Notes under the pieces: generated by a model
What the model saw: the letters and a program-made list of their open reading frames with translations, nothing else
Databases searched by the model: none
Told to the model about the DNA's origin: nothing
Shown: positions 11,511 to 23,079 of the stretch, in pieces
Layout: every line of letters starts with the position of its first letter
How positions within the stretch are numbered: position 1 is the stretch's first letter
Program-made: the position numbers and the translations under genes
Assembly (NCBI GenBank): GCA_963930775.1
Contig: OZ005689.1
Location: forward strand, 34,147,235-34,211,234
DNA from: Cliona cf. orientalis
Lineage: Eukaryota > Porifera > Demospongiae > Clionaida > Clionaidae
Length of the DNA: 64,000 nt
Reading direction: 5' to 3'

Positions 11511-14500
11511 ATGGAGTCAGTTGAGAGTGCTGATGCACAAAAAGTGAGTACTTGAAGAAAGGATTAGCCTCGGACCTGAGCGATTAACTTTAATTATTAT
11601 TGTTTTTACACAGGATGTGTGTGTTACACTGGGTATGAATACTGTGTCTGGTGATACACCAGAAAGGTCGGTGATAGACAGTATTATCAAGGTAAGGTGA
11701 CAAACGCATGTTATAAGAGTTTGTTTGTGGGGGGGAGGGGGGTATTATTTTTGCAATAATGAGGTTGGGTCCTATCTCCAGGTTTAATTTCCGCCAATAT
11801 TCATAGGCAGATTATTACATGTATATCACCTGATGATTCTGAGGGGGGGGGAGTATACTTAATTATAATCGGTTGAATGAGCAAACCATGTAAGATAGAA
11901 TTACGCTGAGAGCATGTCCGGCTTTTCCTGATGGTTGAGGCATACACAAAAAGATTGAAAGCTATGTATGGAAAATGACTGTTATAAGAGTCAAATTCTG
12001 TACCAGAATATCGGATGAGAGGCAAGATCAGCACAAAGATCGTCCAATGATACTCTTTCTTGAAGATCATAGCGATCACAGTCATCACCATAAAGGTTCA
12101 GCTCCTCCAAGTCAGTGGTTACACAAATTCCATGCTTGATACCAGCGACAGACAAGAAACGCAAATTGCGTAAAAAAATGCAATGTTCAAGGCTGGAACA
12201 ATCTTCCATCCTTTAGTCTTAGTAGCGAGATGGAATATTAAACTCAGCCCCTTAATTTGGATCAACCTCATAATAATTATACTGAACGTTATATTCCCAC
12301 ATCAGGACATCATGGCAGAGCTAGAAATAACAGCAGGTCATTGGACATTTTCCGACCAAATTGTTGAAATGACCGATCAAATTCCCCATGCAACTCCATA
12401 AAGTCTTATACTGTGTCCTAGCAATGTCCGACCAAAACATGAGCCTTATTTCTAGCCCTGCATGGCATGCAGTGATTTCATAATTTTGATGGTGCGGCAT
12501 ACCAGTGATACCAGTGATACCAGTGGGGTGCTGCTGGCTTCTTCTTATGTCCCCCCTCTGTCCCCCTTCTGTAGGGAAAAAACATGAAATTCTCAGTGTT
12601 GTAAGAATGTTAAAAGTCCCAATAATATGAGGAATCCTGGGTAGAATAAGAAGAACTGGAGAGATGTAGTTATGCATAATATAGGCAGACACACAGTGGG
12701 CGGGCATGAGACTTCCAAAGGATATACTTTACATACTACATGACCAAGGAGTGATGACGCTTTACCATTTTGTTAAGTGTGGCTATCGGGGGAGGCTTGG
12801 TGGGTGTAAACTAGACTGGGAGGCTGATACATTTCGCTTATCGTATGCGTTGAAAGAAGTTGTCTGTATGCATGCACATCACCATAAGTTTTCTTTGCCA
12901 TTTAGGATACTCCCACGTCAAATAATGATAGTCTCAATGTGACAGTGGAGGGTGATGAAGAGACTGACAGTCTCAACGTGACAGTGGAGAGTAATGATGG
13001 CTCCCTGTACGTTCCAACCCCTCAAAGAAAGGTTAGAGAGAGGATAGAAAATACGTCATGTATTCCATCAAGTATTTGCTTCATGGACTTGAAACAATTG
13101 AACAAGTTCATTAAGCAAGTGAATCAAATACGTTGTTGTGCCACACCTGGTTGTAAAGGTGCATTGTGTCCCATTTATGTGAAAAGTCTTGGGCTGGGTG
13201 GTGCTCTTTCTATCACCTATGCTTGTAACGGTTGTGCTAGTCAGTGGGCATTGTTTGAAACATCATCTAAATACGAACTTGGCTGTGCTACCGAAATTGG
13301 TATTGCTGCGCAGGTGGCTTTTATCATAGCTGGTTGCACGCATGTGACTTATTACAAGGTATTGAAGCATGTTGAAGGAGTTAGTTGGCATATGTTTGAC
13401 TCGACCATCAAGAGAATGTACCCTATTGTCAAAGAGATGGTTGATAAGATGTGCAGTGATGCAAAGGATGACATGCAACGCATGGACCAAAATGAACTGG
13501 GTTCATGGAGTCGTGCCGTCACGTCCGCTGATGGCACGTGGATGACACGTGGTCATCACAGCAAGAATGCTACTTTCAGCATTCGAAACTACTACAATGG
13601 AGCTCTTCTTTACCGCAAGCATCTCTGTCAGAAAGGCAGAGATGACATAATTGAAGAAGAGCTCTACCAGGGGACCTCCAAGGGTGCCGAAGGCTATGCC
13701 GCACGCCTTACGTTCAAAAAAGCCAAGGAGGAAGGGATGAACATTGCCATTCAGTGGCAAGATGCCGACTCCTCCTCTGCTAAGGCAGTGACAGACCACT
13801 TTCCCAATGCAGAGATCATGATCTGTGGTGGACATGCCGGTAGGGGCCACAAGAAGCAGCTGGAAAAGCTGCAGAAAATCAAGTCCTTCACTGTTGGATT
13901 TAATAAGAAAGTATAAAGACACTTTTCCCTCTATTGGCGATGTGGTCTGTCATTGCTCAAGGCACAAACAGGGATGTGGTTGCTTCTCCAAGGCGTTCAT
14001 TGAAAAGGCTAGAAACTACTTTTCGCTAATTTTGTCGATGAGTGAATCTGCCGAAGAGTTCGCGACCAGGATGAAAGGATTGGCCAGACATGCCCGCGAC
14101 GAGCACAATTGGGGGTTTGGTAGGTGTGACTTTCACCAACTTCGAGTATGCAGCTGTGGCAAGTGTAAGGATGGAGAGGATCTGAAGTGCGAAGGAACAG
14201 ACTATCACACAAGGCATGCACTGACATGTCCTTTCCACTCTCTGGCTGACGAAATTGAATGCCATGAGAGAGCAGAAATGGCCGAACAGCTGGTTCACCC
14301 CATTCTTAAAAGGGGGCATTCCAATTGGTTGGAGGCCTCCCACAATGTGTTCATTCGCTTCAGACCAAAGCACATCTTCCTCGAGAGGCTACACTATGTG
14401 GTTTCAACCGAGCTGGCTCTGCTGCAATCCAACATGACATACATGTATGAGAAGCGTGGGCCACAATATCATTGGGTAGTTGAGTTGTTTGAGCGTCTGA

Positions 14501-16339
14501 AGCTACCTGTGTTTGATGGTGTTTAGGCTGCTCTGGAGACATTCAATCGACAGAGAATGATGTACTTAGATCAGGAAAAGACCGATTTCTCCAAGCAGAG
14601 GCGAATACAGTTGAAAAGTGAGCGAACAGTGGATGCACAGTGTCACAAGCTGTGGTCAAAGAAGCATGGCCATGATACCTATGGCAGTGACGACAGTGAC
14701 ATAGACGAAGATGAACTCAAACGAAAAGGACAGAAGAAGCATACAACTGGAGGGACGTGCAAGTGTGGGTCCACCACTCACCTACGTACCAACCATAGTG
14801 AATGTCCTTTGAACATAAAAAATCAGAGAAGTGGTGTTTCTGTGGATGACAGAGCATCTGACGATAATGATGTCATTTCCTATTCTGAGGATACCCTGTC
14901 AGACGCAGAAAGCATTTCTTTGGAAAAAAGTGTGCCTACCCCAACTGGTGACACTAGTTGGTGTTTTGAAGATGACGTAATAAGTGGTATCTGCGTGTGC
15001 GGAGCGCTCGGACGAGCACACAAGAGGGATTGCCCCTCAAACTCACGAAATCGTTACGTTGGGTGCACATTGTTTCCCAAGGCCTCTTCTGCTGACTCTG
15101 ACAAGAATGGCAAGGATGATGCTTGTGTGAAATCCAAACCTCCTAAAGCAAGCAAGCCGGTCGATACGAGGTCCACTCGTCGAGGAAAGAGAGAAAAGCC
15201 AGGTGGTGAGAAGCCTCCCCCAGCGAAAAGGCCTAGGCCCGACTTCAAGGTGGGTGACTGCGTGAATTTGCATGATAGCAAATTGGGCAAATGTCACCTT
15301 CCTTGCTGCGTTATGCAAGTGTTTGGTGATCGATGCCTACTATGTTGTCACAAGGGAGTTCTCACTACTGGCTATGCAAAGGGGCAGTTGACGGCTATCA
15401 GCGGTGATCCATCCATTTCAGTAGACAACTGGCGAACTGCAGGAAGAATCTCACTACGAGATGTAGCAAATGATTCTGCAAATCTCAAAGTGTGTAACTG
15501 TGGCCTAGCCAAGCCTGTTGTTGAGCATGTTGTTGACCTGACTGACGATCCCACAGCCTTGTCTTCAGCCGATGGTTCTGCAGTTGTAAGCAACACCTGG
15601 GTGTCCACTCCACTGTACACCTTGCACATAGATAAGAAACGGGAAATTGTTTCATCTGATGGTTGGCTCTCAGACACAGTCGTTAGGGCCGGTCAGTTGC
15701 TCATCTTGCAGGAATTCCCAAACATAGCCGGCCTGCAAGATCCGGCAGTTCACAGGAGTCTGTCGTTCCAAATCCTCAGAGGAGAATTTGTGCAGATCAT
15801 CTTTGTTGGAGGCTGTCACTGGTGTACTATTTCCAACGTTGGATGTGACGATGGAGTGGTCAATGTGTACGACAGCATGTACTCCAGTGCTTCCAGTGGG
15901 ACGGTCAAATTGATTGCCAGCCTTGTGTTCAGTCCTGCTAAACAGCTTGTAGTGAGAATGATGGATGTTGGAAGGCAGTCAAATGGTTCCGATTGTGGAG
16001 TCCTTGCCTTAGCATTTGCATACGACATTTGCAGTGGTAATGACCCATGCAAGATCAAGTACAATCACAGGTCTATAAGGCAGCACTTGGCAGAGTGCTT
16101 GGAGAAATGTCGCCTCTCTCGCTTCCCAGCGGTCGGTGAGCGCAGGACTGTTGGTGTCAGGCACACCCAGTCAGTGGACCTTCACTGCTCCTGCCGCTTG
16201 CCCGAGGAATTAGGTGATAAAATGGCCGAGTGCGATGTATATAAAACCTGGTACCACAAACACTGCATGGACGTTCCTAACTATGTTTTTGAAAAAAAAA
16301 GATGTCCCCTGGAAGTGTAAATCATGTGCCGCAGTGTGA
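11511..16339 (+). pseudogene. MULE-like transposase fused to Ulp1 protease and PHD finger, decayed copy
   Basis: Exons are 11511-11543 (start ATG GAG TCA), 11614-11691 and 12906 onward; all junctions are phase 0 with GTGAGT/CAG, GTAAGG/TAG. The large exon encodes a Cys-rich zinc ribbon (CxxxxxC...CxxC, about 13130-13240) and then a DDE core. Its first D is in SADGTW (13530), the second in WQDADSS followed by the CGGHAGRGH motif typical of Mutator-like transposases, and the E is in NWLEASHN (14331). An acidic/basic linker with Cys clusters comes next. The Ulp1-type protease has His 15817, Asp 15871, Gln 15976 and Cys 15994 in SDCGV, and a PHD finger begins near 16180. Three lesions interrupt one reading frame: a 1-nt shift near 13908-13915, an in-frame TAG at 14524, and one extra A in the A-run at 16292-16300 that removes the last PHD cysteines. 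Ulp1 domains in transposons are thought to remove SUMO-like modifiers; no role is shown here. Confidence 0.75.
11991..12209 (-). other. Possible captured leucine-rich-repeat fragment within a transposase intron
   Basis: A 72-codon minus-strand frame reads LRNLRFLSVAG...TDLEELNLYG, the LxxLxxLxLxx spacing of a leucine-rich repeat. The frame is opposite to the transposase and lies entirely in its 1.2-kb intron. I see only one or two repeat turns and no flanking exon, so chance resemblance is possible. If real, it is a host-gene fragment carried by the element. Confidence 0.25.
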
Positions 16340-16481
16340 AACTCTACCTAGTATTTTGTTATATATCGTATACCCAGGTGTGGCCACATGTAGTGATTAC
16401 CAATCCATCCTCTCTCTCTTATGTTTCTCTCTCTGGGGCATGATATCACCTCTCCCTCTATTGTATACATGTACATGTGTA

Positions 16482-16550
<69 letters not shown>

Positions 16551-18246
16551 CTCTTTGCTCGTCTCAATGCTAGTACATATGTGTACATGTCTATTACCAT
16601 AATAATATTATTTCTTCTCAGTGTTATTTCTCTTCATACCTGTGTTTTCTCGAGTGTTAAGGCATGTCAACTAAATAAGTCTGACGCATGGAAGGTTTAT
16701 GCAGTTGTAGGCTCTACCTTTCTTGAATTTTGTTTTGGGGTTAAAAGTGGTTTCTGAATGTCAGATCATAGGGTACAGGTACTGGTTATCAATCTTATCT
16801 GTATGCTTGTAGTGACACTGCCAAACCAGCAATTGAACCAGCTGACTGATTTTTTTGCACTACCTTATAAGAAAGTACACAAAAACCATGTCAGCAAACA
16901 GGGTTGTTCTCTGCTCTGCCATAATATCTAGATGTACATGTATCTCTCCTCGTTGAAGTCAGTTGCCTGAAGCTCCCACCCTCAGGTGGCGTGATGAGTC
17001 GTTGATGGCTTCTGATTTTCACATTGGAGATATGTTTCTCTCTTGTGTTCTCTATCCCAGTCTATACTACATGTATGTTTGTATTAATATGGCTGCATTC
17101 TCCCTCTTTGTATCATCTCAATACTTGTTTGTGTTGGGCACTTGGTACAGTTGTTTGTTGCCTGTTCAAAGCTGATTATATTACAGAGCAGTAAGTACAC
17201 CGAGCAAAGATTTTATGAATGAAAACATAATATCAAGTTGTATCATATTGCTCTAAATATAATCTGCTCTACATTACATGTATTCTATCAGTATAATAAT
17301 ATTATTATTATAGTGTCATGGGCACTTGCCTGGGACACTATGGTATTACCCCCGTGTGCATAGTAAAGTAATCGGGTGGCTTGACGTTTTCTCTCTTTCT
17401 CCTCGTTGAAGTCAGCTGCCTGAAGCTCGGGTGGCATGATGAGTCGTTGATGGCTTCTAGTTTCCCATTGGACTTATAGTTCTCTCTCTGTTCTAAAAAA
17501 ATTACCTGATATCAGCATAGAGGCAATCTTAGCGAGTGGTGAGTATAATAATATTCATCAAAAATATCAGAGCTGACGTTTGTTTCACCTCATAATGTTG
17601 ACAAACTGTACAAATCACATCAGGTGTGCCATGTGCTGTTTCAATCGCGTACTGCACATCTACATGTATATGACCCGTACATGTAAGTGAATGCAAGAGC
17701 ACACACTAGGCTACTAATTCTGCACACGGGGTATGTGCTCTACAGAGCTCTCATTCTCTCTTTCTCGAAAACTGGCAGTCATGTTGATGTGCTCATTGTA
17801 ACATGGTGCTTGTAGTCACACTGTCTAGGTGTAAGGGTCAAGGAAGCTCATACTAGTGTCAGCTGCTATTATGTTTAGGCCGCTATCTTTACATCAATAT
17901 TACATCAATATGACATCAATATGTATGTACACATTTAGCTTCCTCCATAAACCGAGGCAGTGTGGCCCGGGCTCTTTATATCGTGTGTGTTTATGTCGAG
18001 CTCCTCCAGTTACAGCATGATTGAGCCGTCCATGATGGAGCACTTGTTGCTCCTGTCAGTGGAGATATATGGCATGTACTGATACAGACTTGGTTTTCTG
18101 TGGCGTTGTTGTGTTAGTGAATGGTCTGTATTGTGCTATATCTTTCCTCTCTTCTTAGAGCTCAGTCGGGACGAATGTGAAGGCTTGTTGTGTATGTATG
18201 TATGTAATGGCTGATTCTTGGCTGGTCAGCTTTGGATGATTTCGCT
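16340..18246. other. Non-coding stretch with CT microsatellite and small duplications
   Basis: Contains a CT run (about 16491-16546). A tract of about 65 bp (CTCCTCGTTGAAGTCAG...GAGTCGTTGATGGCTTCT) is present twice, at about 16950-17010 and 17400-17460. A block at 17770-17860 recurs at 20960-21060 and 48180-48265. A reverse-oriented R2 end is near 17740. I see no splice-supported gene. Confidence 0.4.
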
Positions 18247-18637
18247 ACCTGGGATAGGAGTTGCATGTGCATAGAAATGTCTCCATAATCAGGTTCTAGT
18301 AGCTACTATATCATCCACTTCACTATAGTTTGTGGTTCTATTGTACATGTAACTCTGAAGCCAAAGGATGCACATCATCGCTGTCTCTTTTTAGTCTCAT
18401 GCCCAGCCCCCTTCATGCACGCACGAGAAAGGGTCTGGTCAAAAGGGCTGCACTTCCTTGTCCTCGAGGTACGTATATTGCGGCCCAATCAGATTGCAGA
18501 ACCATGGTCACATGACATTAGTGGAATGTAATTGTGCGTGGTATATACTACACTGCTGTAAGTGCATGCGCTTATTAGCCAGATTTCACAGTAACTTGAT
18601 TTCAATCCTATTGCAAAATAACGAAAACCATAAAATA

Positions 18638-20434
18638 TTAGCATAATATTATGCAGTTATGACCATAAAGGGGAGTTGGTGAAGTAGGTCTCATAACTGG
18701 TGGAGCTGGCGGAGGAGGACGCACTGATGGAGGAGGAGGAGTAGAGGGCCACTGACCAGCTGGAGGAGGACGCACTGGTGGAGAGGGCCACTGACTAACC
18801 GGAGGAGGAGCAGAAGGCCACTGACCAGCAGGAGGAGGAAGAGGACTCGCTGCTAGAGGAGGAGGAGCAGAGAACTGACTACCTGGAGAAGAGAGACTCA
18901 TTACTGACGGAGGAGAAGCAGAAGGCCATTGACCAGCCGGAGGAGAAAGACTCACTGCTGGAGGAGGAGGAGCAGAGGGCCACTGACCAGTCGGAGGAGG
19001 ACTCACTGCTGGAGGAGGAGGAGCAGAGGGCCACTGACCAGCCGGAGGAGGAGGAGCAGATGACCACTGACTAGCCGGAGGAGGAGGACTCGCTGCTGGA
19101 GGAGGAGGAGAGGGCCACTGACCAGCTGGAGGAGAAGGACTCACTGCTGGAGGAGGAGGAGGACTCGCTGCTGGAGGAGGAGGAGAGGGCCACTGACCAG
19201 CTGGAGGAGAAGGACTCGCTGCTGGAGGAGGAGGAGCAGATGACCACTGACTAGCCGGAGGAGGAGGACTCGCTGCTGGAGGAGGAGGAGAGGGCCACTG
19301 ACCAGCTGGAGGAGAAGGACTCACTGCTGGAGGAGGAGGAGGACTCGCTGCTGGAGGAGGAGGAGAGGGCCACTGACCAGCTGGAGGAGAAGGACTCGCT
19401 GCTGGAGGAGGAGGAGCAGATGACCACTGACTAGCCGGAGGAGGAGGACTCGCTGCTGGAGGAGGAGGAGAGGGCCACTGACCAGCTGGAGGAGAAGGAC
19501 TCACTGCTGGAGGAGGAAGAGGACTCGCTGCTGGAGGAGGAGGAGAGGGCCACTGACCAGCCGGAGGAGAAGGACTCACTGCTGGAGGAGGAGCAGATGG
19601 CGACTGACCAGCCAGAGGAAGATGACTCGCTGCTGGAGGAGGAGCAGAGGGTCGCTGACCAGCCGGAGGCGGAGGACTCACTGCTGGAGGAGGAGCAGAT
19701 GGCGACTGACCAGCCGGAGGAGGAGGACTCGCTGCTGGAGGAGGAGCAGAGGGCCACTGACCAGCCGGAGGAGGAGGACTCGCTGCTGGAGGAGGAGCAG
19801 AAGGTCGCTGACCAGCCGGAGGCGGAGGACTCGCTGCTGGAGGAGGAGCAGAGGGCCATTGACCAGCCGGAGGAGGAGGACTCGCTGGTGGAGGACGAGC
19901 AGATGGCCACTGACCAGTCGGAGGAGGAGCAGAGGGCCACTGACCAGCCGGAGGAGGAGGACTCGCTGCTGGAGGAGGAGCAGAGGGCCACTAACCAGCC
20001 AGAGGAGGATGACTCACTGGTGGAGGAGGAGCAGAGGGTCGCTGACCAGCTGGAGGAGGAACTGATTGAGCGACTAGGTGAGTTTGTGATTTCTGTGTTG
20101 GGAGAAATAAATATGTTACTATCGATCCTCTAGAGATTGCTCTTTGTCATTTGCACTTACCTGAGATGTTCTTTTGCCTTTTTTTGTCTTATATGGCTGG
20201 TATCGCTGGCCTAGAAAGTATTAGTGAGTAATGACTATACATAGTGAAGCATGCAGCCTATAGCGTATACATGTAACTAGTACCTCTAAGACCAAGCTGC
20301 TGTTGTAGCCGCTGTAGGTGCTGCACCTCTCTCTCCCTTTCTTGCAGCTCATCTGCAACATACCCTGCAAGTCAGACTAGAGGATAAACTTTTCTAGGTA
20401 GTATTGTATCCTTACTTGATAAATGCTGTCCCAT
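18638..20434 (-). pseudogene. Proline-rich repeat protein gene with possible N-myristoylated start
   Basis: Small exons on the minus strand read 20434-20416, 20364-20284 and 20210-20161, with good junctions (GTAAGG, GTACTA, GTAAGT; acceptors CAG, TAG) and matching phases. They encode a start MGQHLS, which fits the N-myristoylation pattern (Gly2, Ser6), a glutamine-rich coiled-coil-like segment and a Lys/Arg patch, 50 residues in all. A proline-rich frame (units of about 17 residues such as PPPPAGQWPSAPPP) then runs from about 20060 to the TAA at 18640-18638. It ends in RPTSPTPLYGHNCI. The duplicated copy at 47515-47600 keeps this tail with synonymous changes and a 3-nt indel, which supports coding on this strand. 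The exon 3 phase does not match the proline frame, and one TAG interrupts it near 19991. The gene may therefore be inactive, or a junction may be misplaced. Proline-rich repeats often bind SH3, WW or EVH1 domains. Confidence 0.45.
18700..20070. repeat. Coding minisatellite of about 51-bp units with a 180-bp higher-order unit
   Basis: GGAGGA-rich tandem repeat of about 1.4 kb. The basic unit is about 51 bp (17 codons). Between 19070 and 19440 a 180-bp higher-order unit recurs, marked by ACTAGCCGG at about 19071, 19251 and 19431. The minus strand reads proline-rich. The plus strand reads acidic (DQPEEEDSLLEEEQ) but is stopped three times at the TAG of that marker. Unit-number variation is expected. 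Confidence 0.85.
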
Positions 20435-20504
20435 TTTCCCAGTAATGTGAATGAGACTTTGGTAGCTATCAGGGGGTATTTATATAGGCACCTAGGCACT
20501 GCAA

Positions 20505-20716
20505 GAAAGCAGCATGCTGCTGCATGCTCTCTGTCTAATGAAGATTGTGGTGAGAGCATTTCCCACAGCTTTACAGCTTTGAGGCATGCTGCTGCCTGCT
20601 TTCTGTCTAATGAAGATTGTGGTGAGAGCATTTCCCACAGCTTTACAGCTTTGAGGCATGCTGCTGCCTGCTCTCTGTCTTATTGAAGATTGTGGTGAGA
20701 GCATTGCCCACAGCTT
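20505..20716. repeat. Tandem repeat, about 72-bp unit, three copies
   Basis: Units share GCATGCTGCTGCCTGCT...TCTGTCTAATGAAGATTGTGG...CCCACAGCTTT. The duplicated locus at 47785-47920 has about one and a half to two units, so the number has changed since the segmental duplication. Confidence 0.8.
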
Positions 20717-21266
20717 TGAGGTGGTAATCTCTATTCACTGGACTGGACTTGGATTCACCTTTAACCCCATAAAACCTGTGATTTTGCACTGATTGGCAGT
20801 CCTAGAATGCGGTCATGCCCTGGGTTCCGTTCAGTTTGGGTTTGGGTGTACTGTAGCTGTGCTTAGGTTACAGATTTGAGACTCATTCTTGTTACACTAA
20901 CACTGGCAGAACGAGAATGGGTGTAATATGATTTCACGGATATACCTTTCCTCTCTGTCTCTAAAACTGGCGGTCATATTGATGTGTTTCATTGTAGCAT
21001 GGTGCTTGTAGTCACACTGTCTAGGTGTAAGGGTCAAGGAAGGTCATACTTTCCTCTCTTTTATGAGGATACGATGAAGTGCTTCATATGTACTACTATT
21101 TATGACAGAGTGTATCACTGAACAGCAAAGCAGTTCCAGGTCGACAGAGCACTCTTATCCCCTTCAATTAGAAATCATCACAGTTAGCCACCCAATGATC
21201 CTGATTCTCTAGAATATTTTTACTCCTGATAGTTGTAATTTTGAGTTGTCCCTGCTATGTTACTGG

Positions 21267-21450
21267 TACCCTAAATCGCGAATATTTGGTGTCACAACCA
21301 TTCCGTGCAATAATACATAATTTTCGGACAAACAACTCTGTACCGCCATATCTTTAATATTGCATATTATGTATTTTTTCGCGTTCTATTTTCGCACAAG
21401 CCTGTCTGTCCGAAAATATTTTAACAACAAAATATTCGCGATTTACTGTA
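21267..21450. repeat. Foldback MITE, copy shared by both duplication copies
   Basis: The left end TACCCTAAATCGCGAATATT and the right end AATATTCGCGATTTACTGTA are inverted. The same element sits at the same place in duplication copy II (48789-48970), so it inserted before the duplication. Confidence 0.75.
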
Positions 21451-21643
21451 TGTGATTAATTTTTCGGGTACGCCACCCTGATGAGCTGCAATAACAGCGA
21501 AACAGAACACACGTTCTGTCGGTGGTTCCCACTATTCCACTGCAGGTATTGCAACTGGTGTTTATTATAAAAGACTCCACTGAAGCTTATCTTCAAAAAA
21601 GTGAGTCGGACTTCTTTAGAGCAGATAACTACTAAAACCTGAT

Positions 21644-22007
21644 CAGGGTTTCATCCAGAAAAAAAATTTTGGGGGAGAAGTAGGCGTGGCAGTTTCACGC
21701 ACCGTGACCCCTCCCCCAATTAAGAATTGATATCGATTAATAATTGTGCTTTCTAATGTCACTGGTATTGCATAGTTTTATCTAGTGCTCTTAAATAATT
21801 GAGTCTTGAAGTAGGAGAATACTGATCACTTGCAATGCAACGCAAAAATGTACACGCTCCCTTTAATTCCTACACCGTGCACCTCTCTCTCTTTCTTTTT
21901 TCTGTCTCTCTCTCTTTCTCTCCTTTTCCTCTTTTCTTCTTTCTCTCTTTCTTTTTGGGGGGGAAGCTCCCCCCCCCCCCCCCCCCCCCCCACTGGATGA
22001 AACCCTG
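21644..22007. mobile_element. 364-bp MITE with 15-bp TIRs and 5-bp target duplication
   Basis: Ends are CAGGGTTTCATCCAG and CTGGATGAAACCCTG, an exact 15-bp inverted repeat. The direct repeat CTGAT flanks it (21639-21643 and 22008-22012). The empty site is in duplication copy II near 49160, where CTGAT occurs once. The inside has pyrimidine-rich tracts and a C-run of about 22 near 21969-21991. It inserted after the segmental duplication. Confidence 0.9.
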
Positions 22008-22743
22008 CTGATTGTATTGCAGGCTTCAGCAACACTGCACTGGATTCATCAAGTAATATCTCTACACCCTATATGAAATATGCATGTGATCTTGTTATGT
22101 TACTAGCATTTGCATGCACATTGACCCAAACATGCCTGTAATATCAGTGGCGTGTCCACTTTTTGTATCATGACCTTTTCAAAAATTCCCATAATTATTA
22201 TGCTACCATGAAATTTTCCTGCTATTCAGTAGTGAAGCTGGCAGATTTAGACCAGCAGTGGAGGCTATGGATGGCAATCACTACTATGATTTTATGGTTG
22301 CTTGTAAAAATTTCCGTCCATATCACAAAAAACCACAAAAGCTAACTAAGCTAATTCAAAATTAGCATCCCTTAAAATATGATACATACTGTGTAGAAAA
22401 CGTGCATCTGTCTTTGAACTACGACAAAGCAAGTATATGCACGGGGAGAGAGAGGTAGAGCAACTGCACATACAATGTATCTTATTGTCCTAAACTGAAT
22501 CTCAAGGGAAATTCAGCCTCAGCGATGATGTTTGGGGATGGGGATATGGATGCATCAGTCGGGTGTCAAAATATTTTCATAGTTGATGGCGGAAGAGCAA
22601 CTGGGACCACATGCACCCACCTCCACAGTGTACAAGAATGGGTACAGGTTCTATGGAATAAAACAAGATAACAGACTCACAGATAGAAATACTGTAACCA
22701 TAATTTATAGATCTTCTGTTTTTCAGTCCGTCAGTGAGCCTGC

Positions 22744-22745
<2 letters not shown>

Positions 22746-22833
<88 letters not shown>
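22746..22833. repeat. CT microsatellite
   Basis: About 44 uninterrupted CT units. Smaller CT runs are at 16491-16546 and 46478-46512. The predicted serine/leucine-rich frames across it are repeat artefacts. Confidence 0.95.
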
Positions 22834-22835
<2 letters not shown>

Positions 22836-23079
22836 GAACTCCTTGGTGATGCATGTGAAGGCATATTTTTGCAATGGCTGGTTCTTTCTTTATGCGCGAG
22901 GTTTTCTTTCCGCATTGGTGCAGTCATTTCCTATCATCTGCTTGTTTCTACTTCTTATATATAATATCCATGTTGTTGTTCTGCCTGTGCATCAACTATT
23001 GGAGTTAGAGCTTGTACATTGTTTATGTTGTATCTAGTATAATCTTGTGACACAATAGTAATCCAGTGGTATATACACA

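Larger units (their letters stand above)
18247..22450. repeat. Segmental duplication, copy I
   Basis: Collinear with 46795-49625. Matching landmarks include the 18250-18390 tract, the end of the proline-rich exon (18640-18740), the 20340-20760 block, the calcitonin-like spacing of short tandem units at 20505-20716, and 20900-21640. Differences are a 1.6-kb minisatellite present only here, a 364-bp MITE at 21644, and elements inserted only in copy II (46972-47324, 48262-48417). 'Calcitonin-like' implies no homology; the tandem units are described separately. Confidence 0.85.

Noticed and set aside
13503..13922. 139-codon minus-strand frame opposite the MULE core
   Set aside because: Antisense to a frame with clear catalytic motifs; no domain of its own.
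19431..20065. Serine-rich and arginine-rich frames across the GGAGGA array
   Set aside because: Low-complexity shadow translations of the same minisatellite; no conserved tail or splice support.
22577..22964. Frames of alternating Ser-Leu or Arg-Glu
   Set aside because: Translation of a CT microsatellite; the same artefact is at 16397-16600 and 46412-46630.
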